NCBI RefSeq assembly: GCF_030730925.1
Contig: NZ_JAVAMB010000019.1
Span: forward strand, 31,408 to 95,407
Reading direction: 5' to 3'
DNA from: Flavobacterium sp. DG2-3
GTDB lineage: Bacteria > Bacteroidota > Bacteroidia > Flavobacteriales > Flavobacteriaceae
Length of the DNA stretch: 64,000 nt
Part shown: positions 1-8,647 of the stretch, piece by piece
Layout: the number at the start of each line of letters is the position of its first letter
Numbering within the stretch: position 1 is the first letter of the stretch
Made by a program: the position numbers and the translations under genes
Notes under the pieces: generated by a model
The model's input: only the letters and a program-made list of their open reading frames with translations
Database searches by the model: none
What the model was told of the DNA's origin: nothing

Positions 1-637
1 TTCCGTGTGTATCTTTATTGAAAATAATGTCTTCAAACAATTGAAAAAGACCTTTCTTGCCCAAATCAATCGCCGACGACCAAACCATAAACTGATTAAC
101 CGAATTGGAAATCTCGGTATCGTAACGAATCTGGTCTTCGATACTTAAATCATAATAAAAAGTGCTGCTGTCTTGATAATTGTATTTGTACGGTCCGTTG
201 AGCAGCGAACGCAGAAAATTGATCTGATTAACTAGCAAATAACTCTTATGATTAGGCGCTCTAAAAGAGCGTCTCGCATAACCGTGCTGATACATTTTTT
301 GAGGCAGTCTGTTCCAAGCCTCTTTTACGTACGCCGCGTTTTCTTCGCCAAAGAAATAAACCAGCAGATCGTAATAGTTTTTATCGTCCCACATATTCTC
401 TTTGACCAAAGTGGCAAAGGTTTCGGCTTGTGTAGAACCCAGCGAAATATAATTACTGTAATAATTGTCCTGAAGTTTCAGAAGTTCCAAACCAAACTCG
501 GCCACTTCTTTTTTCAGTTTTGTTCCAGAAAACAATTTCGAAAGCAGATTGCTGTTTACAATTTCTTCCAGTTCTTTTTTAAATCTCTTAATCGGATTTT
601 CGATTACTTTACTTTTTAAAAGATCTTCTATCGTCAT
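1..637 (-). CDS. N-terminal part of a large uncharacterised protein, cut by window edge
   Basis: An open frame runs on the minus strand from an ATG at 637 to the left edge without a stop, giving 212 residues beginning MTIEDLLKSKVIENPIKRF. It is rich in charged and aromatic residues, with no signal peptide and no membrane segment, so it is probably cytosolic. I do not recognise a catalytic motif. The style of the N-terminus recalls the long DUF4132/DUF5724-type proteins of Bacteroidota, but this is a guess from memory. It is the last gene of the minus-strand group at the left edge, 213 bases after the neighbouring small gene. Confidence 0.55.
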   Translation of the reverse strand, partial: MTIEDLLKSKVIENPIKRFKKELEEIVNSNLLSKLFSGTKLKKEVAEFGLELLKLQDNYYSNYISLGSTQAETFATLVKENMWDDKNYYDLLVYFFGEENAAYVKEAWNRLPQKMYQHGYARRSFRAPNHKSYLLVNQINFLRSLLNGPYKYNYQDSSTFYYDLSIEDQIRYDTEISNSVNQFMVWSSAIDLGKKGLFQLFEDIIFNKDTHG

Positions 638-850
638 ACTTTTTATTTTAGATTGTTGATTGTAGATTTTAGATTATTTTGATGGAGCTCAATTTTTTGA
701 TTTAATATTGCAATTGATTTTTGATATTGATATTGCAATTGGAATTTGGAATTTGGAATTTGGAATTTAACCCCTTGTTGTCCTCCTGAGCGAAGTCGAA
801 GGATTTCACACAAAGATTTTGGAATTTGGGATTTAAAAATTGGAATTTAA
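638..850. repeat. Intergenic AT-rich stretch with GGAATTT tandem repeats
   Basis: The spacer contains about four tandem copies of the heptamer TTGGAAT/GGAATTT around 737-770, then a short piece resembling a dispersed flavobacterial repeat (cctgagcgaagtcgaagg). The same heptamer runs recur near 44.5 kb and 49.7-49.8 kb in this window. I see no gene. Confidence 0.6.
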
Positions 851-1285
851 TCACCAATAGCTCCCCGCCAAAAAAGTCAGCCTGATAAACATGAGATTTT
901 TATTTTGAGATAAATCTATTTCCTCTGAAAGCGTTTCCAGCTGATCGTCTCCGTAGAAAACGGCATATAGACCATCTTCAAACGCTACGATGGCATTTTC
1001 CTGCGCTTTCGCTAAATCGACTTGATTGTGATTGTAAATTGCGCCGAAACCTACTTTTCCGGTATCGGTCAGAATGGGAAGGTAATTTTCTTTGGGAAGA
1101 TGGATTTTGTCTTCGTCTTCAAACTCAAACGAAGAAGAACGGAACAACTGTACCTGATGATCGACAATCGATTCGATGAGTTTTTGTGTAGTAATGACAG
1201 GATTTTCTATGGCCAAAGCGATACTTTTTTCCTGAAGCAACGGATGCTTTTTTCCTAATTGTTTAACTGAGATGCTTATATTCAT
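851..1285 (-). CDS. Conserved-looking hypothetical protein, 144 aa
   Basis: The frame is open up to 1339, but I choose the ATG at 1285 (MNISISVKQLGKKHPLL) because the preceding 18 residues are low-complexity and the coding character starts there. The protein is cytosolic and acidic in the middle. It ends in a hydrophobic FIRLTFLAGSYW motif and contains GKVGFGAIYN and AFEDGLYAVFYGDD segments, which look like a compact beta-rich domain. I do not recognise the family. It sits between two other unknown genes on the same strand and may be cotranscribed with the truncated gene at the left edge. Confidence 0.6.
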   Translation of the reverse strand: MNISISVKQLGKKHPLLQEKSIALAIENPVITTQKLIESIVDHQVQLFRSSSFEFEDEDKIHLPKENYLPILTDTGKVGFGAIYNHNQVDLAKAQENAIVAFEDGLYAVFYGDDQLETLSEEIDLSQNKNLMFIRLTFLAGSYW

Positions 1286-1399
1286 CTTTACGGCTTTTAT
1301 TTTGAAGCTGTAAAATAAGAATTTTACCGCTATTTTCACTTAAACGAATGTGTTTTAAATGTTAAAAAATGGTACGAAATAAAAGTACAATTTGAAGAC

Positions 1400-1434
1400 A
1401 AAAAAATACCCCGCAAATGGGTAGTTGCGGGGTA
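1400..1434 (-). terminator. Rho-independent terminator of the 94-aa gene
   Basis: A 10-bp perfect stem (TACCCCGCAA at 1407-1416 with TTGCGGGGTA at 1425-1434) is followed, on the minus strand, by a run of six T. It lies directly after the stop codon at 1441, so it should end transcription of the small upstream gene. Confidence 0.85.
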
Positions 1435-1440
1435 TGGGTT

Positions 1441-1725
1441 TTATTGGTTTATTTTTGCAACCGCTATAGTGTTGCACGCATTTACAATTTCTGTATTTGA
1501 AAACGGCGACAAAGTCTTGGCCAGATTTCTGCTTGTTCTGAGACAGCTTAACATTTTGAGCCTTAAATCGAGATTATTACCGCTTTCTGTTTCGAGTACA
1601 AGCTCGAAGATTTCCTGCAGATACAAAGGCTGATTTTGAAATTCTCCCTCAAACCAAACGTCTGAAAGGAATCTTGCCACGGAAGGCATTACTTCTTGTT
1701 GTGTTTTTTGATTTTCTTTTAGCAT
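1441..1725 (-). CDS. Small hypothetical protein, 94 aa
   Basis: I take the ATG at 1725 (MLKENQKTQQEVMPSVARF) as the start. The upstream in-frame extension to 1746 adds a hydrophobic stub that reads into the structured leader. The product is a soluble, probably all-helical protein with three Cys and no recognisable domain. It is a single-gene unit: a structured RNA-like leader lies upstream (1751-1880) and a strong terminator lies directly downstream. The function is unknown. Confidence 0.55.
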   Translation of the reverse strand: MLKENQKTQQEVMPSVARFLSDVWFEGEFQNQPLYLQEIFELVLETESGNNLDLRLKMLSCLRTSRNLAKTLSPFSNTEIVNACNTIAVAKINQ

Positions 1726-1750
1726 AATCGAAAATATTAGATGCACGAAA

Positions 1751-1880
1751 CCCTCGCTTTAGATGTGCTAAAATACCCTAATAGGATAGATTTACCATTG
1801 TTTCCGCAGGTACATCATGGCGAGGGAATCGCTTATGTTAACTTATAAAGTTTATAGGATAATATCCTAGGTATTTTAGC
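1751..1880 (-). ncRNA. Candidate structured leader RNA upstream of the 94-aa gene
   Basis: Read on the minus strand, the leader contains an 11-bp perfect inverted pair (GCTAAAATACC at 1880-1870 with 1777-1767). A second perfect 7-bp pair, CCCTCGC/GCGAGGG, joins 1826-1820 to 1757-1751. A 5-bp pair joins 1816-1812 to 1762-1766. The order of the arms makes the 11-bp and 7-bp helices a pseudoknot or mutually exclusive folds. Small hairpins lie at 1869-1855 (UAGGAU/AUCCUA) and just after it (AACUU/AAGUU). I do not match it to any riboswitch class I know. It could also be a remnant of a small inverted-repeat element. Confidence 0.4.
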
Positions 1881-2015
1881 AAAGCAAAGATATAGTTTTT
1901 TGAACTAAAAATACGTATTTACCTACAAATTATATTGATTTTAAAAGATTACATAAAAGTATAAAAAATTGAGAGAAAAGATATTATTTATAAAGTTCTT
2001 CTCTAATTTGAATAA

Positions 2016-5015
2016 TTAAAAACCATATTTTTCTTCACGTTTTTTAAAAGCTTCCTTACCGCCTTCAACTATCTCAGCAATATGCTCTCTAATTCCCATA
2101 CTTTTCAATAAATCTTTTTCATCTTTAATTAAAGGAAAGGAATTCTCTAATGCTCCATTTACATAATCAAATTTATAAGGGCTTTCGCTTTCAAAATTGT
2201 TTTGTCCTTTTTGGTTAGCTATTATTACATTTTCCGCATCAGCATTCACAACAATATTTGGATTATGAGTTACCAAAATAATTTGTCGTTCTCGTTTCTT
2301 TTCTTTTAAAAATTTAACTAATTCATTAGAAACTGAACGATTATCCAGATTGTCCTCAGGTTGATCAATTAAAATAGGTCCATCTTCTTTACTTAATTTA
2401 ATAATTAATTTTAATAGTACGAAACTAGCTTTTCCAGTAGACATTTTATGTATATCGTCTCCTTGTGATTTAACATCCCAATGATCAAAAAAATAATCTG
2501 TAAATATTTTTTCGCATGCATCTTTTTCTGAATTTCCTCCCTTTGGCAATAATTGCTTATTTTCGATTTTCTCAAATATCACTTTGAGAGCTTTTTCAAT
2601 TTCTTCATATGTAATATCTGCAAGAGCTGACTTTGGATTATCATTAAAATATTGATACAAATATTCAAATCCATTATTATTAAAACCTCTTCTGTCGAAA
2701 ATTTCATCTGCTAACTTTCTAAATTTAGGGAAGTTATATTTCACGACAGGCAAAATTTCAATTTTATCAGTTTCATTTTGAATATCTGAAATTCGAGGTT
2801 TTAGATTTTCAATTATATTTTCATATAATTTTAAATTAGCAGCAAAATCGTGAAATATTTTTTCTTTTTGAGAAACTATTGAGTTTTTTGTAGTTTCTAT
2901 TTCTTTTAAAAACTGCTCCACAGAGGCAATTTTTGCTTCATCTTCACCAATACTTTTTTGAAGAGCTATAACTTGTTTTTGATTTTCTATTTTATCATTA
3001 AAAAATTTCAATTCAACATTAGTCTTTTCTTTTTCTTTACTTATATCTATTGTTTCCTTTGCGAAAGTAGAAACTTCATTAAATTTATTATCAGCATCTT
3101 TTACAAATTGTTTAGAAATTTCATTTATACTTGTCAATGCATCATCGATAAATTGGAATTTACTTATATACTCATTTTTGATATTCTCATTTTGCAAAGA
3201 ATCTATAACTACCCGCTTTTTGTTAGAAAATTCAATTAGAAAGCGTGTCAGTTCTGCATTGAAAATATCTAATTTTTCAAAATCTGAACTAATCTCATTT
3301 TCTTTTATATTTAATAAACTTAACTTTTCAGTAAGTTCATTATACTTAATCAGCTCTTCAGGCAAGAAATCTTTATTAAGTTCTGCAATTTTTTTCTTAT
3401 TAAATTCAATACCTTCTTTTAAAGCTTTTGTATCTCCTTTAGTAAGCAAATCTTCTTCTTTCTTCTTTAAATCATTTTTTAATGTAAAATAATAATCTAT
3501 ATCTTGACTTCGTTTCTCGTCATTTCTCTGCGCTTGAGTCACAAAATCATCATATTTAGATTTATAATCAGGATCTTCCAATATTAAATCTCGTATTAAT
3601 TTTTTTAATGTAGCGCCATTTTTTCTACTTTTATCTACAAGGTTTGCAAGATGATTTTGGGAAATGTATTTTATGCTTGGCAAAATACTTGATTGGGAAA
3701 TACGGTCTTTTAACGATTGACTACTTTTTGAAAATAACTCTATATTAAAATTATAATCTTCATCAACAATATCTTTTGAAACAAAAGTTAAATCATACAA
3801 ATCCTTTTCTTTATTAGAATCTTCTATATCTGTGTATTTTAAAACTTTATCAGAAACATTTGAATAAAGAGTTCTAGCAATTTCATATAGGAGTATCGAC
3901 TTACCAGAAGATTTACCACCAATTATAACATTAAGATTTTTATTAAAATAAATAGGTTGTTTGGTAAATCTTTCATCTGAAGATGTGAAAGTAATTTTTT
4001 CAATCATCAAGTTGTCTAATTTCTCAGACTCAGGTTGTTCTTTTTGAATTTTAACTCTTTCTTCTGGCTCATAACAAATCTGTTTTAAACCTTGAAAAGT
4101 TAAATCAGCTTTTATCCAAGTAAATCTATTAAACAAATCTTTTTCTTCATGAGCATCACTTCCAACTAAACAAGCTTTTAAAGATCCTCGTTGCTGAATA
4201 ACTAATTCTCGTTCATCTTCTTTTTCCTGATTTGTTACGCCTTCCTTATCATCCAATCTTTTACCAAGAAAATATTTAATATCCTTTGTATTGGTTGAAA
4301 AAATTGAATTTGAAATATTGTAAATTGTTCTTCTAACACCATCCAATGAACTTTGATCTCCTTCAAATAAGTCATAATGCTTTTGTAAACCAGAATTTCC
4401 ATCATTGCTTGAATTACTAACTACTATTATTGTATTATTCTTAAAATTTAAATTTTTATCAATTAATTCTTTTACACTTTTTGGGTCGATTACAAAATTA
4501 TTTATACCTTCTTTAAATAATTGCTTTTCATCAATTAATGCAGGTTTCAATGATTTACCATAATTAATGAAACCTTGACGATTCATTTTAAATCTATCTT
4601 GATTTTCAATTGTACCAAAGAAATCATTATCTAACTCTGAAACGTAATCAGGATTAAAAATACAATGAATATTAATAAGCTTTTCAACACTTGTTGATGG
4701 CATCATTCTTAATTCAATGTTAGGAAAAATGAAAATATTTTTAATAAAATCAATATCCACGTCATTAAAAATTTTTTCATTTAAATGATTAACTTTACTT
4801 TCAATTGACTTGACATATTCTTTAGCTTTTAGGTAATTATCAATAGTAAAATAATCCGTTATTCCGATAGCATGTATGTTATTTTCAATCGCTTTTTTAA
4901 AGAAAAATTCAAAGAAACTTTCTAGTGAATCAGAACTAAACTGATCGTTTTTATTTGTTTCCTTTGTATGAACGTGCAAGTCCCATTTTCTCCATTCTGA
5001 ACCTCTATTAATCAT
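2016..5015 (-). CDS. TrlF-type PHP domain plus SMC-like AAA ATPase, 999 aa
   Basis: The N-terminal 300 residues form a PHP-type metal phosphoesterase domain: WDLHVHTKE near residue 12, GITDY, and GSDAHEE around 285. An ABC/SMC-type ATPase follows, with Walker A GGKSSGKS near residue 367. A long region rich in K/E/I/L, likely a coiled coil, spans about 480-760. A signature-like STGKASFVLLKL comes next, then Walker B PILIDQPEDNLD near 883 and an H-loop ILVTHNP. This is the architecture of proteins named TrlF-family AAA-like ATPases. PHP-SMC fusions are thought to act on nucleic acids in defence or repair, but the substrate is not known. The gene is visibly more AT-rich than its neighbours and stands alone, which fits horizontal acquisition. 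Confidence 0.78.
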   Translation of the reverse strand: MINRGSEWRKWDLHVHTKETNKNDQFSSDSLESFFEFFFKKAIENNIHAIGITDYFTIDNYLKAKEYVKSIESKVNHLNEKIFNDVDIDFIKNIFIFPNIELRMMPSTSVEKLINIHCIFNPDYVSELDNDFFGTIENQDRFKMNRQGFINYGKSLKPALIDEKQLFKEGINNFVIDPKSVKELIDKNLNFKNNTIIVVSNSSNDGNSGLQKHYDLFEGDQSSLDGVRRTIYNISNSIFSTNTKDIKYFLGKRLDDKEGVTNQEKEDERELVIQQRGSLKACLVGSDAHEEKDLFNRFTWIKADLTFQGLKQICYEPEERVKIQKEQPESEKLDNLMIEKITFTSSDERFTKQPIYFNKNLNVIIGGKSSGKSILLYEIARTLYSNVSDKVLKYTDIEDSNKEKDLYDLTFVSKDIVDEDYNFNIELFSKSSQSLKDRISQSSILPSIKYISQNHLANLVDKSRKNGATLKKLIRDLILEDPDYKSKYDDFVTQAQRNDEKRSQDIDYYFTLKNDLKKKEEDLLTKGDTKALKEGIEFNKKKIAELNKDFLPEELIKYNELTEKLSLLNIKENEISSDFEKLDIFNAELTRFLIEFSNKKRVVIDSLQNENIKNEYISKFQFIDDALTSINEISKQFVKDADNKFNEVSTFAKETIDISKEKEKTNVELKFFNDKIENQKQVIALQKSIGEDEAKIASVEQFLKEIETTKNSIVSQKEKIFHDFAANLKLYENIIENLKPRISDIQNETDKIEILPVVKYNFPKFRKLADEIFDRRGFNNNGFEYLYQYFNDNPKSALADITYEEIEKALKVIFEKIENKQLLPKGGNSEKDACEKIFTDYFFDHWDVKSQGDDIHKMSTGKASFVLLKLIIKLSKEDGPILIDQPEDNLDNRSVSNELVKFLKEKKRERQIILVTHNPNIVVNADAENVIIANQKGQNNFESESPYKFDYVNGALENSFPLIKDEKDLLKSMGIREHIAEIVEGGKEAFKKREEKYGF

Positions 5016-5385
5016 AATTATTTTAGTTTTATGTTGGTTACTTAGCTTATCTTCTGTTTTTAAAATCTAGCATCAAAAATGCATAAAATTTCATAAGATA
5101 GTTTACGGTTTTCCGTAAATATAGAAATTGAATATCTCTCAAATATATATAAACAATAAGCCTTCAAACCAAGTACAAACCCCTGATTTAAAAGCCAACA
5201 TTTTTTTTGCCACAAAGGCGTTACGTTTTTTTATTTAAGCGTGATTTTTGTCATTCTGAGGAACGAAGAATCACACTAGAAGCTCCGCAAAGTAAGTTTC
5301 CAATCTTTGTCGAATCCCGCATGAGATTTCTCGTTCCTCGAAATGACAAAAAAGTGGAAAACTTTGTGGCTTTGCGACTTAGTGG
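5016..5385. repeat. Intergenic region with REP-like palindrome
   Basis: After an AT-rich promoter-like stretch there is a roughly 98-bp palindromic element at 5250-5347. Its arms are GTCATTCTGAGGAACG (5250) and the near-complement ending CGAAATGAC (5347). The interior contains AGCTCCGC and CCAATCTTTGTCGA. The same interior and related arms recur at 44344-44443, so this is a dispersed family. No gene is visible; a short open frame on the plus strand here follows the repeat. Confidence 0.65.
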
Positions 5386-6183
5386 CTATATCCCAAAAAA
5401 GCTCTTAGCATTCCTCGTCGTTTCCTCTGCAACTTTATCCAAAGCAATTCCTTTAAACTGTGCAATAGTTTCCGCAACGTAAGGCAGAAAAGCAGGTTCG
5501 CAACGGCGTTCGTGGTATTTCTTCAAAAGGCTGTTAGGTACATTTTTCGGAAGCATAAACGGCGCATCGGTTTCGATCATCATTTTGTCGAGCGGTACGT
5601 ACTGAATGACTTCTTTTAAATGTGCGAAACGTTTGCTGTCTGAAATCGCTCCCGTAAAACCGAGATAAAATCCGTTATCGAGATAGGTTTTGGCTTCTGG
5701 CAAAGTTCCCGTAAAACAATGCACAACGGCTTTGGGCAGTTTCGGCAGATAGTCTTTTGTGATATTCATAAAGGAACTAAAAGCGGCTCTTTCGTGCAAA
5801 AACAACGGTTTCTGTACTTCTATCGCCAATTCGAGCTGGGCTCTGTAACATTCTTCCTGTTTGTTTCGGGGCGAAAAATCACGGTCAAAATCGAGTCCGC
5901 ACTCGCCTACCGAAACCACATGTTTCAATTCTAATAATTTCCGAAGCCTCGAAATACTCTGATTGTCAAAACTCTTCGCATCATGCGGATGTATTCCTGC
6001 CGTGGCATATAAAACGTCTGGATATTGTCTGGTAATCTTTGCAGATTCTTCGCTGTTTCTCACACTTGTACCCGTGAGAATCATTTGGGTAACGTCGGCA
6101 TGTACCGCGTCTTGTACGACATCGTCTATGTAGTTTTGGAATTGTTTGTTGGTCAAATTAATTCCTATGTCTATATATGTCAT
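5386..6183 (-). CDS. tatD: TatD family metal-dependent DNase
   Basis: A 265-residue TIM-barrel amidohydrolase-type nuclease. The sequence follows E. coli TatD closely: DIGINLT at the N-terminus (the TatD subgroup lacks the usual HxH there), GIHPHD, VGECGLDFDRDFS with the metal-bridging Glu, HCFTGT, IETDAPF and RRCEPAFLP. The family has 3'-5' exonuclease activity and has been linked to DNA repair and quality control. Length is normal for the family. It is separated from rtcB by a 730-base repeat-rich gap, so it is probably its own unit. An intact, ordinary gene. Confidence 0.93.
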   Translation of the reverse strand: MTYIDIGINLTNKQFQNYIDDVVQDAVHADVTQMILTGTSVRNSEESAKITRQYPDVLYATAGIHPHDAKSFDNQSISRLRKLLELKHVVSVGECGLDFDRDFSPRNKQEECYRAQLELAIEVQKPLFLHERAAFSSFMNITKDYLPKLPKAVVHCFTGTLPEAKTYLDNGFYLGFTGAISDSKRFAHLKEVIQYVPLDKMMIETDAPFMLPKNVPNSLLKKYHERRCEPAFLPYVAETIAQFKGIALDKVAEETTRNAKSFFGI

Positions 6184-6915
6184 TTTTTTAAGATTCTAAG
6201 GTTCTTAGAGGCTAAGCTGCTAAGCTTTTTTTCCTCTTGGAACGGTTATTTTTTATTTGCCATCCCGATAACTATCGGGACTAAGGCACGAAGTTTTTAT
6301 TTTTTCGTTGTGTTGAATTAATCTCGCAAAGTCGCAGAGGCGCAAAGTTTTTTTTGTTTCACGCAGATTTAAAAAGATTTAAGCAGATGGCGCAGATTAT
6401 TTTAAAAAAAATCTAAACAAATCTGCATGAATCTGTCGAATCTGCGTGAAACAAATTTTGCGCAGAGTTTTTTATAGCAGATTTTAAAAATGTTTCACGC
6501 AGATTTAAAAAGATTTAAGCAGATGGTGCAGATTATTTTATAAAAAATCTGTAGAATCAAAAGATACGCGCAGATATTTATTAAAAAATCTAATTAAATC
6601 TGCTAAAATCTGTCGAATCTGCGTGAAATATCTTCTCTCAGATTCGCAGGTAAAAATCTCACGAAGGCGCAAAGTTTTCTCTCGCGGATCATGCAGATTA
6701 AGCAGATTTTAAAAAATCATTATAATCCTTTAATCTGTGGCAAAAAATTTGCGCAATTTGCGCAATTTGTGGCAAAAAAACTTTGCGTCTCTGCTCCCGA
6801 TAGCTATCGGGATTGCGAGATTTTTTATTTTATTCATTTTGTGTGAAACATACTTTGCGTGAGACGCACTGCAGTGCGCCTCTACACTGAACACTAAAAA
6901 ACTGACTACTGACCA
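6184..6915. repeat. Repeat-rich intergenic region between tatD and rtcB
   Basis: Two kinds of short dispersed repeats alternate here: 'tctcgcaaagtcg..ggcgcaaag' followed by poly-T (from 6320), and 'tttcacgcagattt..aaaagattt' with its complement 'aaatctgcgtgaaa'. The second occurs at least twice in near-identical form (about 6358-6450 and 6492-6625), each pair able to form a long hairpin. Palindromes cccgataactatcggga (6263) and cccgatagctatcggga (6788) are embedded. I see no open frame of merit; this looks like accumulated non-coding repeat elements. Confidence 0.7.
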
Positions 6916-8337
6916 CTAGTCCTCCTTACTTCCATCATCTGCCATTCGCACTAATTTTGGTGTAAACTTGGCTACAACGTCAACCAAATCCTGTTGTGCT
7001 TCCATAACCTGATTGATATCTTTATACGCCATTGGTGCTTCGTCCAGACCTGCACCGATTAGCGTAACGCCATGATCTCTCAGGATCGATTTCATTTCGG
7101 TTTGTGTAATGTTTTTGATGGCTTGAGTTCTGCTCATTTGTCTTCCTGCTCCATGCGAAGCGGAATTAATGGCGTTCTCCTCGCCTTTTCCTCTCACCAA
7201 AAATCCTGGTGCGGTCATAGATCCCGGAATGATTCCCATAACGCCTTTTCCCGCTGGAGTGGCTCCTTTTCTATGTACTATCACTTCTTCGCCGTTCCAG
7301 ATTTCTTTCCACGCAAAATTATGATGGTTTTCGACTTTGGCTAAAATTGTCGCTCCCAACGCACGTTCCATTTTGTTATGGATAATCTCGTGACAAGCCG
7401 ATGCGTAATCTCCCGCCAGATTCATCGCCATCCAGTATTCCTGACCCAATTGCGAGTTCATATCCAAATACGCTAAATTTCTCGCCACTTCTGGAAGTTT
7501 ACATTCATCTTTAGCAATTTTAGTATAATGTCCAGCAATTGTTGCGCCCATTCCGCGTGAACCGGAATGCGTTAACAAAGCGACATATTTTCCTTTTGGG
7601 ATATTCAGAACCGCATCGTCTTTTGCAAATTCCATAATTCCGAATTCAACGAAATGGTTTCCACCACCCGAAGATCCTAATTGCGACCAGGCTTTATCTT
7701 TCAGGTTCTTCACAAACGGATTCATATTGAAATTTTCATTCTCCAAAACCGCATGATCTGATTTGTACTGACCGTGAAATCCGTGACCTGCTCCAAAAAT
7801 AGAATTGGCGATTAATTCTTTTTTGAATTTAGCTTCGTTTTCAAAGTAAAAATCTTCTGGAATATCGTAAACCGACAATGCCATTCTACACCCAATATCA
7901 ACACCAACACCATACGGAATAATGGCATTTTTAGTGGCTAAAACTCCTCCAATCGGTAATCCGTAACCTTGGTGTGCGTCTGGCATTAAAGCGCCTGCAA
8001 CCGTAACAGGAAGTTTCATTGCGATTTCCATTTGTTTTCTGGCACCGTCTTCGATATGATCCAATCCGTAAGCAGAATACGCATTCGGATTCTGATTTAA
8101 AGCAATAAAATCTTCTGGCTTTTCATTCGATTTTTCGATTAAAGCCACAGCCAGTTTGCTGAATACTTTATCGTCTATATAATTTTCTGGAGCTTCTAAA
8201 ACGTTTTTATATTTTTCGATCATTTCTTCTCGAGTGAATCCGTTTCTTTTGCTATTTATTTTTAAGGCAATCCCAATTATTTTTCCTTCAGGGAATCCTA
8301 ATTCTAATATATCTGTACCGTTTATTTGTGTTTTCAT
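6916..8337 (-). CDS. rtcB: RtcB family 3'-phosphate RNA ligase
   Basis: RtcB joins RNA 2',3'-cyclic phosphate or 3'-phosphate ends to 5'-OH ends using GTP and Mn2+, in tRNA splicing and RNA repair. The motifs are all present: MPDAHQGYGLPIGGV, the metal-binding Cys in VDIGCRM (near residue 150), GGGNHFVE (near 228), HSGSRG, HRKGATPAGKG, and SHGAGR near residue 394 carrying the His that is guanylylated. The frame is open to 8358, but I choose the ATG at 8337 (MKTQINGTDILEL). The product is 473 aa. No archease or RtcR is nearby. Upstream lies a promoter with a 23-bp inverted repeat that is shared with two other units of the cluster. Confidence 0.95.
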   Translation of the reverse strand: MKTQINGTDILELGFPEGKIIGIALKINSKRNGFTREEMIEKYKNVLEAPENYIDDKVFSKLAVALIEKSNEKPEDFIALNQNPNAYSAYGLDHIEDGARKQMEIAMKLPVTVAGALMPDAHQGYGLPIGGVLATKNAIIPYGVGVDIGCRMALSVYDIPEDFYFENEAKFKKELIANSIFGAGHGFHGQYKSDHAVLENENFNMNPFVKNLKDKAWSQLGSSGGGNHFVEFGIMEFAKDDAVLNIPKGKYVALLTHSGSRGMGATIAGHYTKIAKDECKLPEVARNLAYLDMNSQLGQEYWMAMNLAGDYASACHEIIHNKMERALGATILAKVENHHNFAWKEIWNGEEVIVHRKGATPAGKGVMGIIPGSMTAPGFLVRGKGEENAINSASHGAGRQMSRTQAIKNITQTEMKSILRDHGVTLIGAGLDEAPMAYKDINQVMEAQQDLVDVVAKFTPKLVRMADDGSKED

Positions 8338-8647
8338 TTTTTTCTTTTTTAGTGACAAAGGGTCAAAGTTTCATAGTGCCAAAGGTCTTTTACTACTGCG
8401 CAGTTATTTTGCGTAGTTTTTAGTTTCACGCAGATTTTGCTGATTTGAGCAGATCTAAAAGGATTTTTTTTAAATAAATCTTTGTGATATTTTTTTGATT
8501 TCACAGATTTATCAAATAATCTGCAAAATCTGCTTAAATCTTTTTAGATCTGCGTGAAATATTTTACTGCACAGTAAAGAGACGCACAGCAGTTGCGCCT
8601 CTACAAAACCTTTGGCACTTTGCTCCTTTGAACCTCTGTCACTTTTT
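8338..8647. repeat. rtcB promoter region and dispersed hairpin repeat
   Basis: The rtcB side (8338-8420) holds the operator-like promoter listed separately. From about 8425 to 8560 a 'tttcacgcagattt..' repeat and its complement 'atctgcgtgaaat' form a long imperfect hairpin, followed by 'actgcacagt' and a poly-T stretch. No gene is seen. Confidence 0.6.
8380..8417 (-). promoter_or_regulatory. rtcB promoter with 23-bp inverted-repeat operator, copy 1
   Basis: The sequence at 8395-8417 is an imperfect palindrome, ACTRCGCA-N7-TGCGYAGT. On the minus strand it is followed after 11 bases by TTTG (8383-8380), in the place of the flavobacterial -7 box. The operator therefore covers the -33 region. 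The rtcB ATG is 43 bases further on. Two further copies with the same geometry lie at 11304-11326 and 11769-11791. Confidence 0.6.

Noticed and set aside
248..619. 123-aa plus-strand open frame at the left edge
   Set aside because: Antisense shadow of the truncated minus-strand gene, which is open through the same region and has better composition.
1751..1880. Hammerhead ribozyme or known riboswitch
   Set aside because: A GAUG..GGAAAC string recalls hammerhead cores, but the CUGAUGA element and cleavage site are missing; no TPP, cobalamin or c-di-GMP signature fits.
5207..5482. 91-aa plus-strand open frame
   Set aside because: Runs through a REP-like palindrome and into antisense of tatD; no coding character.
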